NCBI GenBank assembly: GCA_025351145.1
Contig: JANXWM010000751.1
Coordinates: forward strand, 1 to 18,970
From: Chitinophagaceae bacterium
GTDB taxonomy: Bacteria > Bacteroidota > Bacteroidia > Chitinophagales > Chitinophagaceae
Direction of reading: 5' to 3'
Length of the DNA: 18,970 nt
The notes below the pieces were generated by a model. That model saw nothing but the letters and a program-made list of their open reading frames with translations. It was not told where the DNA came from and did not search any database. This document shows, one piece after another, positions 1-8,538 of the stretch. Made by a program: the position numbers and the translations under genes. How positions within the stretch are numbered: the first letter of the stretch is position 1; each line of letters opens with the position of its first letter.

Positions 1-398
1 TGGGTAAAAATTTATACTGCTCCCTGCCATATACATCATAAACCACCGGGGCTACAATATCTTTACCTGTTGGTGATGCCTGCCAACCAACGGTTTGCAG
101 CGGCCTGCCCAGCCCGTCAACATACTGTGTGGCATGGGCTACCTCTGCTGCTGTTCTTGCATTGGAGTAAACATCTGTTTCTAAGGTATAGGGTTGCTGC
201 GGGTCAAAGGAACGTACAAGGCTTATCGGTATACCGGCTCCATAAGCTCCAGGTTTGTAAACCGTCACACCACCTCCTAAAGCCGGTGCCTGGTTGGCTG
301 TCGTGGGGTGTATTGGCCTGTGCCTTTACTGCACACGGGTATGCTACGCTAACTGCAAAGAGCAGCAGTAAAAGCTGGCGGGTATGATGTATCTGCAT
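1..398 (-). pseudogene. RHS-type secreted protein, 5' part only, apparent frameshift
   Basis: This is the N-terminal end of a second RHS-family protein; the gene leaves the window at its left edge. The start at 398 gives a clear signal peptide (MQIHHTRQLLLLLFAVSVAY, then a cleavage-like VKAQA). After residue 33 or so the frame is lost at a run of four G (plus strand 304-307). Removing one base restores a continuous reading down to base 2, with the typical segments APALGGGVTVYKPGAYGAG, SLVRSFDPQQPYTLETDVYS, QYVDGLGRPLQTVGWQA and VVYDVYGREQYKFLP. The Y-D-LGRP-Q motif is the hallmark of the N-terminal part of Bacteroidota RHS proteins (DUF6443-like). It lies 46 bp after the tail-fibre-like gene and is probably co-transcribed with it. 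Whether the shift is real or a sequencing error cannot be decided here. The family call is firm; the function of such secreted proteins is unknown. Confidence 0.8.
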
Positions 399-444
399 TG
401 TCGTACTTAATTAATGGTGATACTGTAGTTTTATTTGCCTGCTT

Positions 445-1491
445 TTATTGACGATTTTTTAGTTTATTAAGTTCTGCCTGCAAGTCTTTCAATACAGTCT
501 GCTGCTCATTTAGTAATTTTGCCTGCTGGTCGATAAGTTCCTGTTGAGTCTGTTGTTTTTTATTTTGATCAATAAGATAAAGCGTTAATTCTTCGATTTT
601 TCTTAAGAGTAATGTTTGGTTATCTCCCAGACTGACACCGTTTTTTTGCATTTCTTCGGCACTGGCAATCTCAGGCAGGTGATGGTATGTCTTTACAAAA
701 TCTTCTACCTTTTCCAACGGGGAAAGACTATATAAAGGATCAAATACGTAATCCGCTCCAGTAGTATTTACTACAACCTGGTTTGACCTGATGATGCCGT
801 TTACATCCAGCATATAGGTGCTGTTAGTCTGTGTAGTTTTTCCAATCAGCACATTCCCGGTTGTCGGCAGTATGGTCATATTAACAGCCGTTCCATCACC
901 GCCAAATAAAAGACCGCTGGTTGCATTCCCATACAACTGCACGCTGCCGGTCCTGGTCAATCCAATTGCATAAGCGTTACCAACGCTGCTCCCGCCGATA
1001 CCCAAACGAAAAGTGCCATTCACATCCAGTTGGGTTTGAGGAGCATTGGTACCTATCCCTATTTTCCCGTCAAATGTTATCCGCATCCTTTCTGATGGTA
1101 AAGCAGCATCAGTTGTTATGTTTAATGGGTTATCTGTAGTGCCAAATAGTAAATCTCCCTGCGAACTGAAATTCCCTCCGTTTGCTGCCGAAGGGTTTCT
1201 TATAGCCCATATGCCAGCAACGTTAGCCGGGTTTCTGACATCACGGTAACCGGAAAATAATATGCCACCCAGTATATGTTGGGTAGCATAAGAAGTATTG
1301 CTCCCCCTGTTATCAATCGTTATAAAATTGTCTTTTGATAAAGTTGTACTGTTGAAATACAGGTGTAGCTTAGTGGCAGGTGATACAGTTCCGATTCCTG
1401 CATAGCCTGAAGCGGGAAAGGTATTTGTTTGCGCAGCTAAAACAGTTGAAATTGAAAAGAAGACAATAACTGAATAAAATATTTTTTTCAT
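445..1491 (-). CDS. tail-fibre-like secreted protein with C-terminal coiled coil
   Basis: This is a secreted repeat protein of about 348 residues. I chose the start at 1491 rather than 1518 because it puts a signal peptide (MKKIFYSVIVFFSISTVLAA) at the N-terminus. The body carries at least two copies of the G-IGT-xxP-xxxL-V motif (GYAGIGTVSPATKLHLYF near residues 29-46; KIGIGTNAPQTQLDVNG near 142-160) and a related third one (LIGKTTQ...YMLDVNG). These motifs are common in bacterial and phage fibre or adhesin-like proteins. Near residues 259-283 is the segment PLEKVEDFVKTYHHLPEI, which in Bacteroidota typically precedes the tail of such proteins. The last 60 residues or so are a Q/L/K-rich coiled coil, probably for trimerisation. 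It is the fourth gene of the leftward cluster, with 198 bp before it. A surface fibre or adhesin role is inferred. Confidence 0.75.
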   Translation of the reverse strand: MKKIFYSVIVFFSISTVLAAQTNTFPASGYAGIGTVSPATKLHLYFNSTTLSKDNFITIDNRGSNTSYATQHILGGILFSGYRDVRNPANVAGIWAIRNPSAANGGNFSSQGDLLFGTTDNPLNITTDAALPSERMRITFDGKIGIGTNAPQTQLDVNGTFRLGIGGSSVGNAYAIGLTRTGSVQLYGNATSGLLFGGDGTAVNMTILPTTGNVLIGKTTQTNSTYMLDVNGIIRSNQVVVNTTGADYVFDPLYSLSPLEKVEDFVKTYHHLPEIASAEEMQKNGVSLGDNQTLLLRKIEELTLYLIDQNKKQQTQQELIDQQAKLLNEQQTVLKDLQAELNKLKNRQ

Positions 1492-1689
1492 AAAATTTAA
1501 TTTCAGGTAAGTAGGCATTGTAATAATATTTAGTGGTGATGGGCTTTTATTAAAATATTTATTTAAAAAATTCCTTTACTTTTTAAGTGTTTTGTTACTT
1601 CTGAGCGTATCAATAAGCTACACAATAGTTTTTGAAAAATGTGGCCAGTCATTCTTTCAAATTCATTAAAGATTTCAGGGTATCAATTG

Positions 1690-2246
1690 CTATTCTGCCG
1701 GTTCATTGTTTATAAGAAAATGTATAAAATCTTTGTCAAAAATGTTTTGCCTGCTGAGGCTCCCATATAATAAGCCCTTTGTACTAAAAATAAAAAACTG
1801 CCCTGCTTCAGTGATATCATTGTCAACATGACCATTCTCACTCCGGTGCGTAATCCACTTCATGAGTATATGCTGGTCAGCATCAGCCTCTTTTTTTGCA
1901 TAACCGGTATCAGCGATGGTGTAACTTAAACCAAGGGTATCTAATAAAAGCTTTTTCATATCTTCTATGCTAACCGGGCTTCCAAAATCCAGTACAGGTA
2001 TGGCAATAATTTTTATATTGGCAGTGTCCGTTTTGTACAGTGAATCAAGTGATAATAATTCTTCCCTGTCCGGGTTAGAAGCATCAAATTCTGCAATCAG
2101 TAAATGTTTGTTTTGGGGTAGTCAGCCATATTTATTGTTGCACTATCTATCCTGTTAAAATACAAGTCAAAAAGATTAACCGTACTATCCTGAAAAGAGG
2201 GCTGTGTCAGGAAAATATGCAGCACAAAAAAAATAACATTGCTCAT
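1690..2246 (-). pseudogene. glutathione-peroxidase/thioredoxin-fold-like exported protein, apparent frameshift
   Basis: Two overlapping open frames together give one coherent protein of about 185 residues. The first frame starts at 2246, 9 bp after the RHS stop codon, with a short signal-like N-terminus (MSNVIFFVLHIFLTQPSFQD), and runs to MADYPK. The reading then has to shift at a run of four G next to four T (plus strand 2111-2118). After that it continues as NKHLLIAEFDASNPDREE, IKIIAIPVLDFGSPVSIEDM, and a tail containing MKWITHRSENGHVDND and GQFFIFSTKGLLYGSL. Order and spacing of these segments resemble glutathione-peroxidase-like proteins of the thioredoxin fold. The position where the catalytic Cys or Sec is expected reads ASN, so peroxidase activity is unlikely. 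Family assignment is by recall of the pattern and is moderate. It may be a real pseudogene or a one-base sequencing error. Confidence 0.55.
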
Positions 2247-2255
2247 TTTTAAGAT

Positions 2256-5200
2256 TTAATGTTGGTTAGAAACAGCAATAGTTGCACAGGTTGAACAAAT
2301 TGAAGGCATATCAGTATAACTAAAATTGTGATAATTATTCTGTTGATAACTGTATACCTGATAATTGTACAAATAAGAACCGGCTGTTGGAATTATTGTT
2401 ACATCGTAGGGGCCTCCCTGCATAATCTGGCCAATGACTGTCTGGGTTGTTATACCTGCGGGAAGTACAAAATGATAAATTGCGCCTGATACCTTATGGG
2501 TAAATGTCACATCCATTGATGTTGACGTAGAATTCGTATACTTTAGATTAATCATTGGTGGCACTGTACAAGTGCCCCCTGGATCGGTGTTTGCATTATT
2601 TTGTCCATTTGCGGCTATATCATCAATTGCCTGCTGGTCGGCATCAGCCTGATTCAGGAAGGAATAATACTTATTTGCATTTACATAATAAGTAACTGTA
2701 CTGCCATTATAATAAGCTGGCAAACAGTTCTTTTTTGTAAAACTTTGTGACCTGGCTACATTGTAAAAAATATTTCCATCACAATTGGCAGGCTGCCCGG
2801 CATAATCATAACAGAATTTCTTTACGATGTTTTTGTCTTGGTCCCTTATCAGGTTTAACCTATGAAGCGCATCGTACTCATAATAAGAAATCCTGTTGTT
2901 GATATCACACTGGCTGGTCAATCCACCGAAAGGGTCATACGTATAGCTGGTCATCTGAGCATCATCAGGGTATAAACGGACTTCATCTATTGCACCCGTT
3001 CCGGTTATAGTCAGTGTCGTTGATGACGCAGTTACCTTTTGTTCATAATAGGTCCAGCCACCAATGATTCTGCCTGTTGTATTTACCGGCGAGCCTCCCC
3101 CTGTGATAGTGTAAATTCCGTTTTTACTCCAGTATGAAATGATATATGACTTGCCATTGGTTACGGCTTTTGAGAGCGTAGCTGAAGTGGTAAGGTTATA
3201 ATATTTATTACCGGTTGGCGGAAATGGAACAGCCGTAACTGTTGTAACCGAACCTGTATAATTATTCCAGTTCCCTTTACCGTCTGATTCAAATGAAGTA
3301 AATGCAACCTGGTCACTGGTGGCTTTCATAATCTGTGCTACTGGGTATTGGTTATTGTAATCATAGATATATGCAGAAGAAGTCTGATTGGCAGGAGTAA
3401 ACTGCAGGATATTATAATTGTTATCATACGTATCAAAGCTGATCATTTGCCGGTACCGGCTATCCTGGCTTGTAGTGTTACCACTGATAGCGTATGGCTG
3501 GAAATCAGATACGGGCAATGCAATTGCTAACTGGTATTGCTTATCCAATCCGAGGACATTTTGATTGAGCAGGCGGTACTTACTTAATTGGGCTCCGGTT
3601 ATATACCCGGTGGAAGAACCAGCATAGTATAAACTATCGCGTTTTTCTATCACTGACTCCAGCATGTTCTTACCGATCAGGCTGTCAAGAATGGTGTTCC
3701 CGGTAGTATTACCCGAAGTAATATAATCCTGGGGATATTTAACAAATGCTATATGGGTATTTAATTTGCTGTCCGTGGTTTTATTGCGGGTTAACTGGTA
3801 ATGTTTAGGATTGTCATAATAATTATAGGATTTATTAACGATCACTTTGCTGTTGTCATTCTGGTCATACATCTTTTCAACTGTTGAATCAAGCAGTACT
3901 TTTTCTGAACTGATGGCCGGGTAAAAATTAGCCATCATCTCGTACATGGCTGAATCTAAGTTAGCCGGGCAACTGCAAGCTTTTGGAGGAGGGGTCTGTG
4001 CAAAACAGGTACCGATGTCGCCGGGATTATTTTTTACATCATGGTCCATGTGTATGTATTTCATACAATCATAGATAACCCGGTTTGCGGTATGGTAGTA
4101 GTAGTTGCTTTCAGCAACTTTGGTATAAACTTTTCCAATATCTTTATAAACTGCTTTTGAACGTAAAACACCATTTAAATTGTTAGGTAAATTATTTACT
4201 CCGGGAAACCTGTAAGTGATATAACTGAATGAAGTGTCGGAACTGTTATAGTAACTGTAAACAGTTTTACCATTGTCATTACTGTTCGTTGGATCAACCG
4301 TATATTCTGTTACCTGGTCGTAGCCTACAATATTGCCGGAAGACAGGCTTGTAAAACCTGAAAAATTACTGGAATACCGTGTAAATGACTGACCTACTGC
4401 ATAGCTGCCATTTGTAGGAACTTGAATAGGTTCAGTTCTTGCATATGATAGATATCCCATTAACCGGCCATTGGAATATGATTCACTGGTGCCGTCTCCA
4501 TTTCTATCCTGCAAATAACCATAGTCATACGTCCGTTTTTTTGCGATGGTTCCTGTTGCCGCATAGTCTGTTATTGATTTTATCCTCAGGCCACCTGCCA
4601 TCATCATGGTTGTTGTCTTATATACAGGGATTGTGTAGGTGAATGTTACCTTTAGTTCAATAAACCCGTTGGGAATTTTGACCTTTGGGTCAATCATAGC
4701 CGACCAGGCATAATAAGTAGATGCCGACGAAATGGCTATTGGAGTTTGTAATGAGTAAACTATTCCGGCTTGGTCGAGGTGCATATTACTACTGGTATTA
4801 GTAATATCATATGTATTGCCGTTAAAAATAAAATTAATATTCCCAAATGGCATCTGAGAATGATATTTATTTAAACTGTCAATATTCGCGGCCCTGAAAG
4901 AAACGGTTAGATTTGCATTTGAAACAGAACCGGATGTCTGATAAATATCAGAAAAGTTTATTGTACCACTTGAATTACCGTTGCCAATGAGACCATGATC
5001 ACCAATCGTTACCTGTACAACCTTGTCTATGGTCTTTATATACTCAAAATCTCTTCCGGCGGGCGTTGGTTTTGAGCTGTCATAATCATAATAATTGGGT
5101 TCATATTCAAATTGCGTTGATCCGCCTGTGGGATAGCTAACCTTATTAAGTGAAAATGATGGCATATAGGTAAAATCAGCTTCCCTGTCCGCACCGGTTA

Positions 5201-6608
5201 AGTTTACATATTGGCTATTGACAGCGAACGGTGCACCAACAACTGCAAATCCGGTATAGGGTGCAGTAAACCCTAATGTATGATCTACAGATATACCGTT
5301 ATTTACACCGTTATCTTTCCCGTTAAAATAGCCCCAGTGATCTACACTGGAATAATGTTTGCCCAGCAAATTTTGCATGGAGGGAGCAACGTTATAATCA
5401 AATTTATAGGGTGGAAGCACGGTTGATCCGGAAAGCTCTTTTACACTATCTAACCTAAGTCTTTGAAATTCCAATGGATCTAACGTGTTATTGAAATAGC
5501 TGTAATACAGCCTGTTTTCTTTCTGGTAATGTAAGCCTGCCTGATCTTTGGTGTATATTTTTACAACATTTAATTTTTTCCCATTCTGCAAATCTGTTCG
5601 GCTGGCGTCATACTCAAACTTTATCTGACCATTTGCCCAATCAATATTATCTAATGTTTTATTAAGATAGGTTTGCCCCGCATCGTTTGAATAAATCGGT
5701 TGTTCATAATTAGGCACACCCAGACGTAAAGTTTCGTGTGATATACCTTTTACTGTTGTCCAGGTCTGATCATCAGTATAGTTAAAAAATACACTGTCTT
5801 TTTGCTGGGTTACTATTTTAGAAAGCAGCCACGAACTTTTCGTAAAAGCACCAATACCCGTTGCTGGTTGAGAAAGTTCAATATCCAAAAAATAAAACTT
5901 ATTGCCATGCTCATCTGTTATGATAAAAGAGGAGCCATCGGATGCATATTCAATCTTTAGATTTTCCTGTTTCTGTAAAATAACTTTGCCGTTCCTGCCA
6001 ATAATAAATTTTCCGCTACCGCCGGGAAAATTGAAATTATACATATCCGGTTCCATATCATACAGACTAAGATTAATAATATTGGGGAAATAATTCACAT
6101 TGCCTGTTTCAGCGTAAACCTGATAATTACAGTTAAATTGATATCCCCAATCACCAATTGTGCTTGGATTGTATGTAAAATTGTGCGGCAACAATTTTCC
6201 TTTTACTTCAGGGAAATCAGGAAAAGGTGCCATACTGCCATTGAAATAATTACCGGTAAAATCATCCTTGTCATTAACTGTTCTTGAGATCATTCCCCCT
6301 GCATTTAAAGCCCAGCCAAGTCCAACCAATCCCGATTCTTCAGAAAGCCGGATACCACCCGTATGATAATCAAGTCTCACCGGTACTGAAATACTTTTTG
6401 TGCTGACTGTATAAATCGGAATAGAAATATCTGTTGTTCCGGTGTATGGGCTTACAGGTATATCTCCGAATTTTGCGATAGTTGCAGCATTGGGAGAAGG
6501 GGGAACGATTTTAGGTGTATATGTTGTAGTTTGAGTTTGTGATAAGCCGGTAGCCCAGGCAAACAGCAAACCTGCTACTAATGGTAATGATGAATTTTTA
6601 AGGTACAT
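2256..6608 (-). CDS. large RHS/YD-repeat secreted protein with DUF5977-like module
   Basis: A 1450-residue exported protein. Residues 1-24 form a signal peptide ending in ATGLSQ. The N-terminal part has the typical beginning of Bacteroidota RHS-like proteins (FGDIPVSPYTGTTDISIPIY, then SGLVGLGWALNAGGMISR, with GLGWxLxxGG as its signature). A cysteine-rich stretch lies near residues 848-886. A jelly-roll-like, carbohydrate-binding-type segment (FESDGKGNWNN to AIDEVRLYPDD) spans about 1105-1215. RHS/YD repeats follow at about 1220-1265 (YTYDPFGGLTSQ, YYEYDALHRLNLIRD). Then comes a DUF5977-like module at about 1280-1346 (QSFTKKNC ... ADADQQAIDDIAANGQ ... GTC) and a fibronectin-like tail of about 100 residues. 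No toxin domain is visible at the C-terminus, so an effector role is not supported. It lies 21 bp after the coiled-coil/barrel gene and 9 bp before the next, which indicates one operon. Function is unknown; surface display or adhesion is inferred. Confidence 0.85.
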   Translation of the reverse strand: MYLKNSSLPLVAGLLFAWATGLSQTQTTTYTPKIVPPSPNAATIAKFGDIPVSPYTGTTDISIPIYTVSTKSISVPVRLDYHTGGIRLSEESGLVGLGWALNAGGMISRTVNDKDDFTGNYFNGSMAPFPDFPEVKGKLLPHNFTYNPSTIGDWGYQFNCNYQVYAETGNVNYFPNIINLSLYDMEPDMYNFNFPGGSGKFIIGRNGKVILQKQENLKIEYASDGSSFIITDEHGNKFYFLDIELSQPATGIGAFTKSSWLLSKIVTQQKDSVFFNYTDDQTWTTVKGISHETLRLGVPNYEQPIYSNDAGQTYLNKTLDNIDWANGQIKFEYDASRTDLQNGKKLNVVKIYTKDQAGLHYQKENRLYYSYFNNTLDPLEFQRLRLDSVKELSGSTVLPPYKFDYNVAPSMQNLLGKHYSSVDHWGYFNGKDNGVNNGISVDHTLGFTAPYTGFAVVGAPFAVNSQYVNLTGADREADFTYMPSFSLNKVSYPTGGSTQFEYEPNYYDYDSSKPTPAGRDFEYIKTIDKVVQVTIGDHGLIGNGNSSGTINFSDIYQTSGSVSNANLTVSFRAANIDSLNKYHSQMPFGNINFIFNGNTYDITNTSSNMHLDQAGIVYSLQTPIAISSASTYYAWSAMIDPKVKIPNGFIELKVTFTYTIPVYKTTTMMMAGGLRIKSITDYAATGTIAKKRTYDYGYLQDRNGDGTSESYSNGRLMGYLSYARTEPIQVPTNGSYAVGQSFTRYSSNFSGFTSLSSGNIVGYDQVTEYTVDPTNSNDNGKTVYSYYNSSDTSFSYITYRFPGVNNLPNNLNGVLRSKAVYKDIGKVYTKVAESNYYYHTANRVIYDCMKYIHMDHDVKNNPGDIGTCFAQTPPPKACSCPANLDSAMYEMMANFYPAISSEKVLLDSTVEKMYDQNDNSKVIVNKSYNYYDNPKHYQLTRNKTTDSKLNTHIAFVKYPQDYITSGNTTGNTILDSLIGKNMLESVIEKRDSLYYAGSSTGYITGAQLSKYRLLNQNVLGLDKQYQLAIALPVSDFQPYAISGNTTSQDSRYRQMISFDTYDNNYNILQFTPANQTSSAYIYDYNNQYPVAQIMKATSDQVAFTSFESDGKGNWNNYTGSVTTVTAVPFPPTGNKYYNLTTSATLSKAVTNGKSYIISYWSKNGIYTITGGGSPVNTTGRIIGGWTYYEQKVTASSTTLTITGTGAIDEVRLYPDDAQMTSYTYDPFGGLTSQCDINNRISYYEYDALHRLNLIRDQDKNIVKKFCYDYAGQPANCDGNIFYNVARSQSFTKKNCLPAYYNGSTVTYYVNANKYYSFLNQADADQQAIDDIAANGQNNANTDPGGTCTVPPMINLKYTNSTSTSMDVTFTHKVSGAIYHFVLPAGITTQTVIGQIMQGGPYDVTIIPTAGSYLYNYQVYSYQQNNYHNFSYTDMPSICSTCATIAVSNQH

Positions 6609-6629
6609 ATATTGTAATGTGTCATGAAT

Positions 6630-8093
6630 TTAAAATGTATACCCAATCCTGAATTTCAAAGCCTGACCAGCCGGAACTTGCCTTGCGGCAAGAAAATCAT
6701 ATAGCACCTGCATATTCCCCTGCTTCTTTCCTACTTTATATTTTTTACTAAGCCCCATTAATGCACTGCGCTGCCACACATCTATATTTTTTAAATAAGA
6801 AATATTGTTGAACCGTTCCAAGTATGCATATTCGAAGCCGCCTGTTAACCAGATGCTGCCTTTGAGCTTAATATCGGCATAGCTGCGCAACCCAATGCCT
6901 TCACTGGTAAAGTGTATATTACTTAAGCCACTGCCCCAGCCAAGTTTATATGAAGCACCGATGCCTATGATGCTTTTGTCATTGAGCTTATATCCGGCAG
7001 TTAAGGCTATGTCACTGGTGACTGGTAACAGGTAGCGGCTCTTTTCGCTTTGTATATTAAATCCATATTCAAATCTTCGAAGAAATGGTTTTGTATGCTG
7101 ATTGTTGGGTTTAAATTCAGGCATCACCATATCGCTGTTCTCCCCGCCTAATTTGTTCAGCTTATCTTTTAGTAAACCCATCTGTTGCTGTGCAGCTCCT
7201 AGTTCCTGCTGCATGTATTGCTGGGGACTTGAGCTACCCGCTGTAGAAATTCTTTGCGTAAGGAGACTCTGAACACTGGCTCTTGTCTGTAACCCAGTCA
7301 AGACCTCTGCCGTTCCAGAATTATCTGGTATGCGAAATAGTTGAGCTAGGTAACTATGCTTCTGCATAAAATTTTGAAAAGCCGGTAGATTTCCCACGGT
7401 AGCAAGCAATTTTTCTTCTATCTTCTTTTTATCATGCAGTATGGCTTTGTATTCTGTTAAGCGTTGCTGGTAATAATATACTTCTTTATTATAGCCGAGC
7501 AATTCTTTGGCAAGGCCGGTATTGGCGAGTGCCGATTTAAGTGTTGCTTCTCTTTCTTTAATGAAATTTTGTATGTCATTAGCCTGTTGCAGTCTTGCCT
7601 GCAGCTCCTGTAGCTGGCTGCTTACCGCTTGTATCTGTTGTAATTTATCACCAGTGATTCCCTGTAGATTAAGATTGGGTTGATTAAGGAACTTCATAAG
7701 TGTTTGCATGCTGTCAATACCGGGTATATATTCAATTAAGGGATGTGTAAAGGTTTTATCTACCGATGATGTTAGTTTAGCCTGTAGCTCCTGATATTTA
7801 CTCTGCGTCTGTGAAAATAATTCCTTAGCCTTTGTACTGTCGATCCCTTGTAATTTGCTTTGCAGTTTTACTTCTTTCTGCTGCATACGTTTTAGTAACT
7901 TTTCACTTTGTGTTTGAACACTATTAGTAACCTTGCTGTATTGACTGGTGAGGGATGTAAGTGATTTTGAAGATATATTTTCAATTGATTGCGTAAGTTG
8001 TTTTTGTTGGAGTTGACCAGCAGTATCAACGCCTTGTGCATGAGACAAAACACTGATTAAAAAGGTACAGGCAATAGTTATAACGAACCTCAT
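6630..8093 (-). CDS. coiled-coil protein with likely C-terminal outer-membrane beta-barrel
   Basis: A 487-residue exported protein and first gene of the leftward cluster. A signal peptide (MRFVITIACTFLISVLSHAQ) is followed by a long Q/L/K-rich region, about residues 25-310, with strong coiled-coil character (for example SEKLLKRMQQKEVKLQSKLQ and SSQLQELQARLQQANDIQNF). From about residue 335 the character changes to alternating beta-strands rich in aromatic and glycine residues (RRFEYGFNIQSEKSRYLLP, IALTAGYKLNDKSIIGIGAS, IWLTGGFEYAYLERF). The chain ends in RIGYTF, a C-terminal aromatic residue typical of outer-membrane barrels. The layout suggests a periplasmic coil anchored by an 8-strand-sized barrel. 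Being placed directly before the RHS gene, it could anchor or help export the RHS protein; that role is inference. No named family was recognised. Confidence 0.75.
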   Translation of the reverse strand: MRFVITIACTFLISVLSHAQGVDTAGQLQQKQLTQSIENISSKSLTSLTSQYSKVTNSVQTQSEKLLKRMQQKEVKLQSKLQGIDSTKAKELFSQTQSKYQELQAKLTSSVDKTFTHPLIEYIPGIDSMQTLMKFLNQPNLNLQGITGDKLQQIQAVSSQLQELQARLQQANDIQNFIKEREATLKSALANTGLAKELLGYNKEVYYYQQRLTEYKAILHDKKKIEEKLLATVGNLPAFQNFMQKHSYLAQLFRIPDNSGTAEVLTGLQTRASVQSLLTQRISTAGSSSPQQYMQQELGAAQQQMGLLKDKLNKLGGENSDMVMPEFKPNNQHTKPFLRRFEYGFNIQSEKSRYLLPVTSDIALTAGYKLNDKSIIGIGASYKLGWGSGLSNIHFTSEGIGLRSYADIKLKGSIWLTGGFEYAYLERFNNISYLKNIDVWQRSALMGLSKKYKVGKKQGNMQVLYDFLAARQVPAGQALKFRIGYTF

Positions 8094-8121
8094 AGGGTTT
8101 AGTTTTGATTGCTTAGGGGTG

Positions 8122-8151
8122 CAAACTAAATCAAATCATTTACCTTCACAA
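8122..8151 (-). promoter_or_regulatory. putative promoter of the RHS cluster
   Basis: On the minus strand TTG (8151-8149) is followed after 19 bases by TTAGTTTG (8129-8122), which matches the Bacteroidota -33/-7 pattern TTG-N19-TAnnTTTG with one mismatch. Transcription would start near 8115, leaving a leader of about 20 bases before the start codon at 8093. The -33 element lies within the left arm of the adjacent inverted repeat. Confidence 0.45.
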
Positions 8152-8174
8152 TAGCCATTTATGGCTATTGTGAA
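8145..8174. repeat. 14-bp perfect inverted repeat over the promoter (possible operator)
   Basis: TTCACAATAGCCAT (8145-8158) and ATGGCTATTGTGAA (8161-8174) are perfect inverted arms with a 2-base spacer. They overlap the -33 element of the putative promoter for the leftward cluster. Such a long, compact palindrome suggests a dimeric regulator's binding site. On the plus strand a T-run begins six bases later (8181), so a role as a rightward terminator is a weaker alternative. No regulator gene for it can be named. Confidence 0.6.
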
Positions 8175-8472
8175 AAGTGCTTTTTTAGCCTTTTTCTGAG
8201 ATTTAATCCTTCGAAAATTGGCTGAAAATCAATAAATTATTCTTTTTTACGCTTCTTTAAAAATTTCAATACCACCTGTGCAACTGATACCCGTTTCCTG
8301 TCTATTTCTTCAGTGGTAACTGCATCACAGCACACTCACCCGGTAGCCTTTCATGATTTTTTGTTGTGGTTTATTATTTTTATGAACTCATATAAAAAAG
8401 AATAGAAATTAGGGTCAAAAGCATTAGTAAATTAAATAAAATATGTAAAAATTAATAATTACTTAACACGCT

Positions 8473-8504
8473 TTTGCTAGATGAAAAAATATTCATTATT
8501 TTTA
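8473..8504 (+). promoter_or_regulatory. possible promoter of the HTH gene
   Basis: TTTG (8473-8476) is followed after 20 bases by TATTTTTA (8497-8504), one mismatch from the Bacteroidota -7 box TAnnTTTG. The predicted start would be near 8511, about 28 bases before the HTH start codon. The surroundings are very AT-rich, so a chance match is possible. Confidence 0.3.
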
Positions 8505-8538
8505 TTTTCAATATTTATTTAACCCTAAAAACTGCAAC

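Larger units (their letters stand above)
8094..8538. other. 445-bp gap between divergent clusters
   Basis: This AT-rich interval holds the promoter and inverted repeat of the RHS cluster on its left and a possible promoter for the HTH gene on its right. In between, a 32-codon reading on the minus strand (8335 to 8237, GTG start) has protein-like composition (DAVTTEEIDRKRVSVAQVVL, ending in KKRKKE). It could be the relic of the 3' end of a lost gene. I see no complete gene and no RNA gene here. Confidence 0.4.

Noticed and set aside
70..387. 105-codon plus-strand open reading at the left end
   Set aside because: It is antisense to the RHS N-terminal region, which has family motifs in the minus-strand frame.
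2256..2600. Toxin domain at the C-terminus of the 1450-residue RHS protein
   Set aside because: The last 100 residues look like a fibronectin-type beta domain; no nuclease, deaminase or other toxin motif, and no immunity gene follows.
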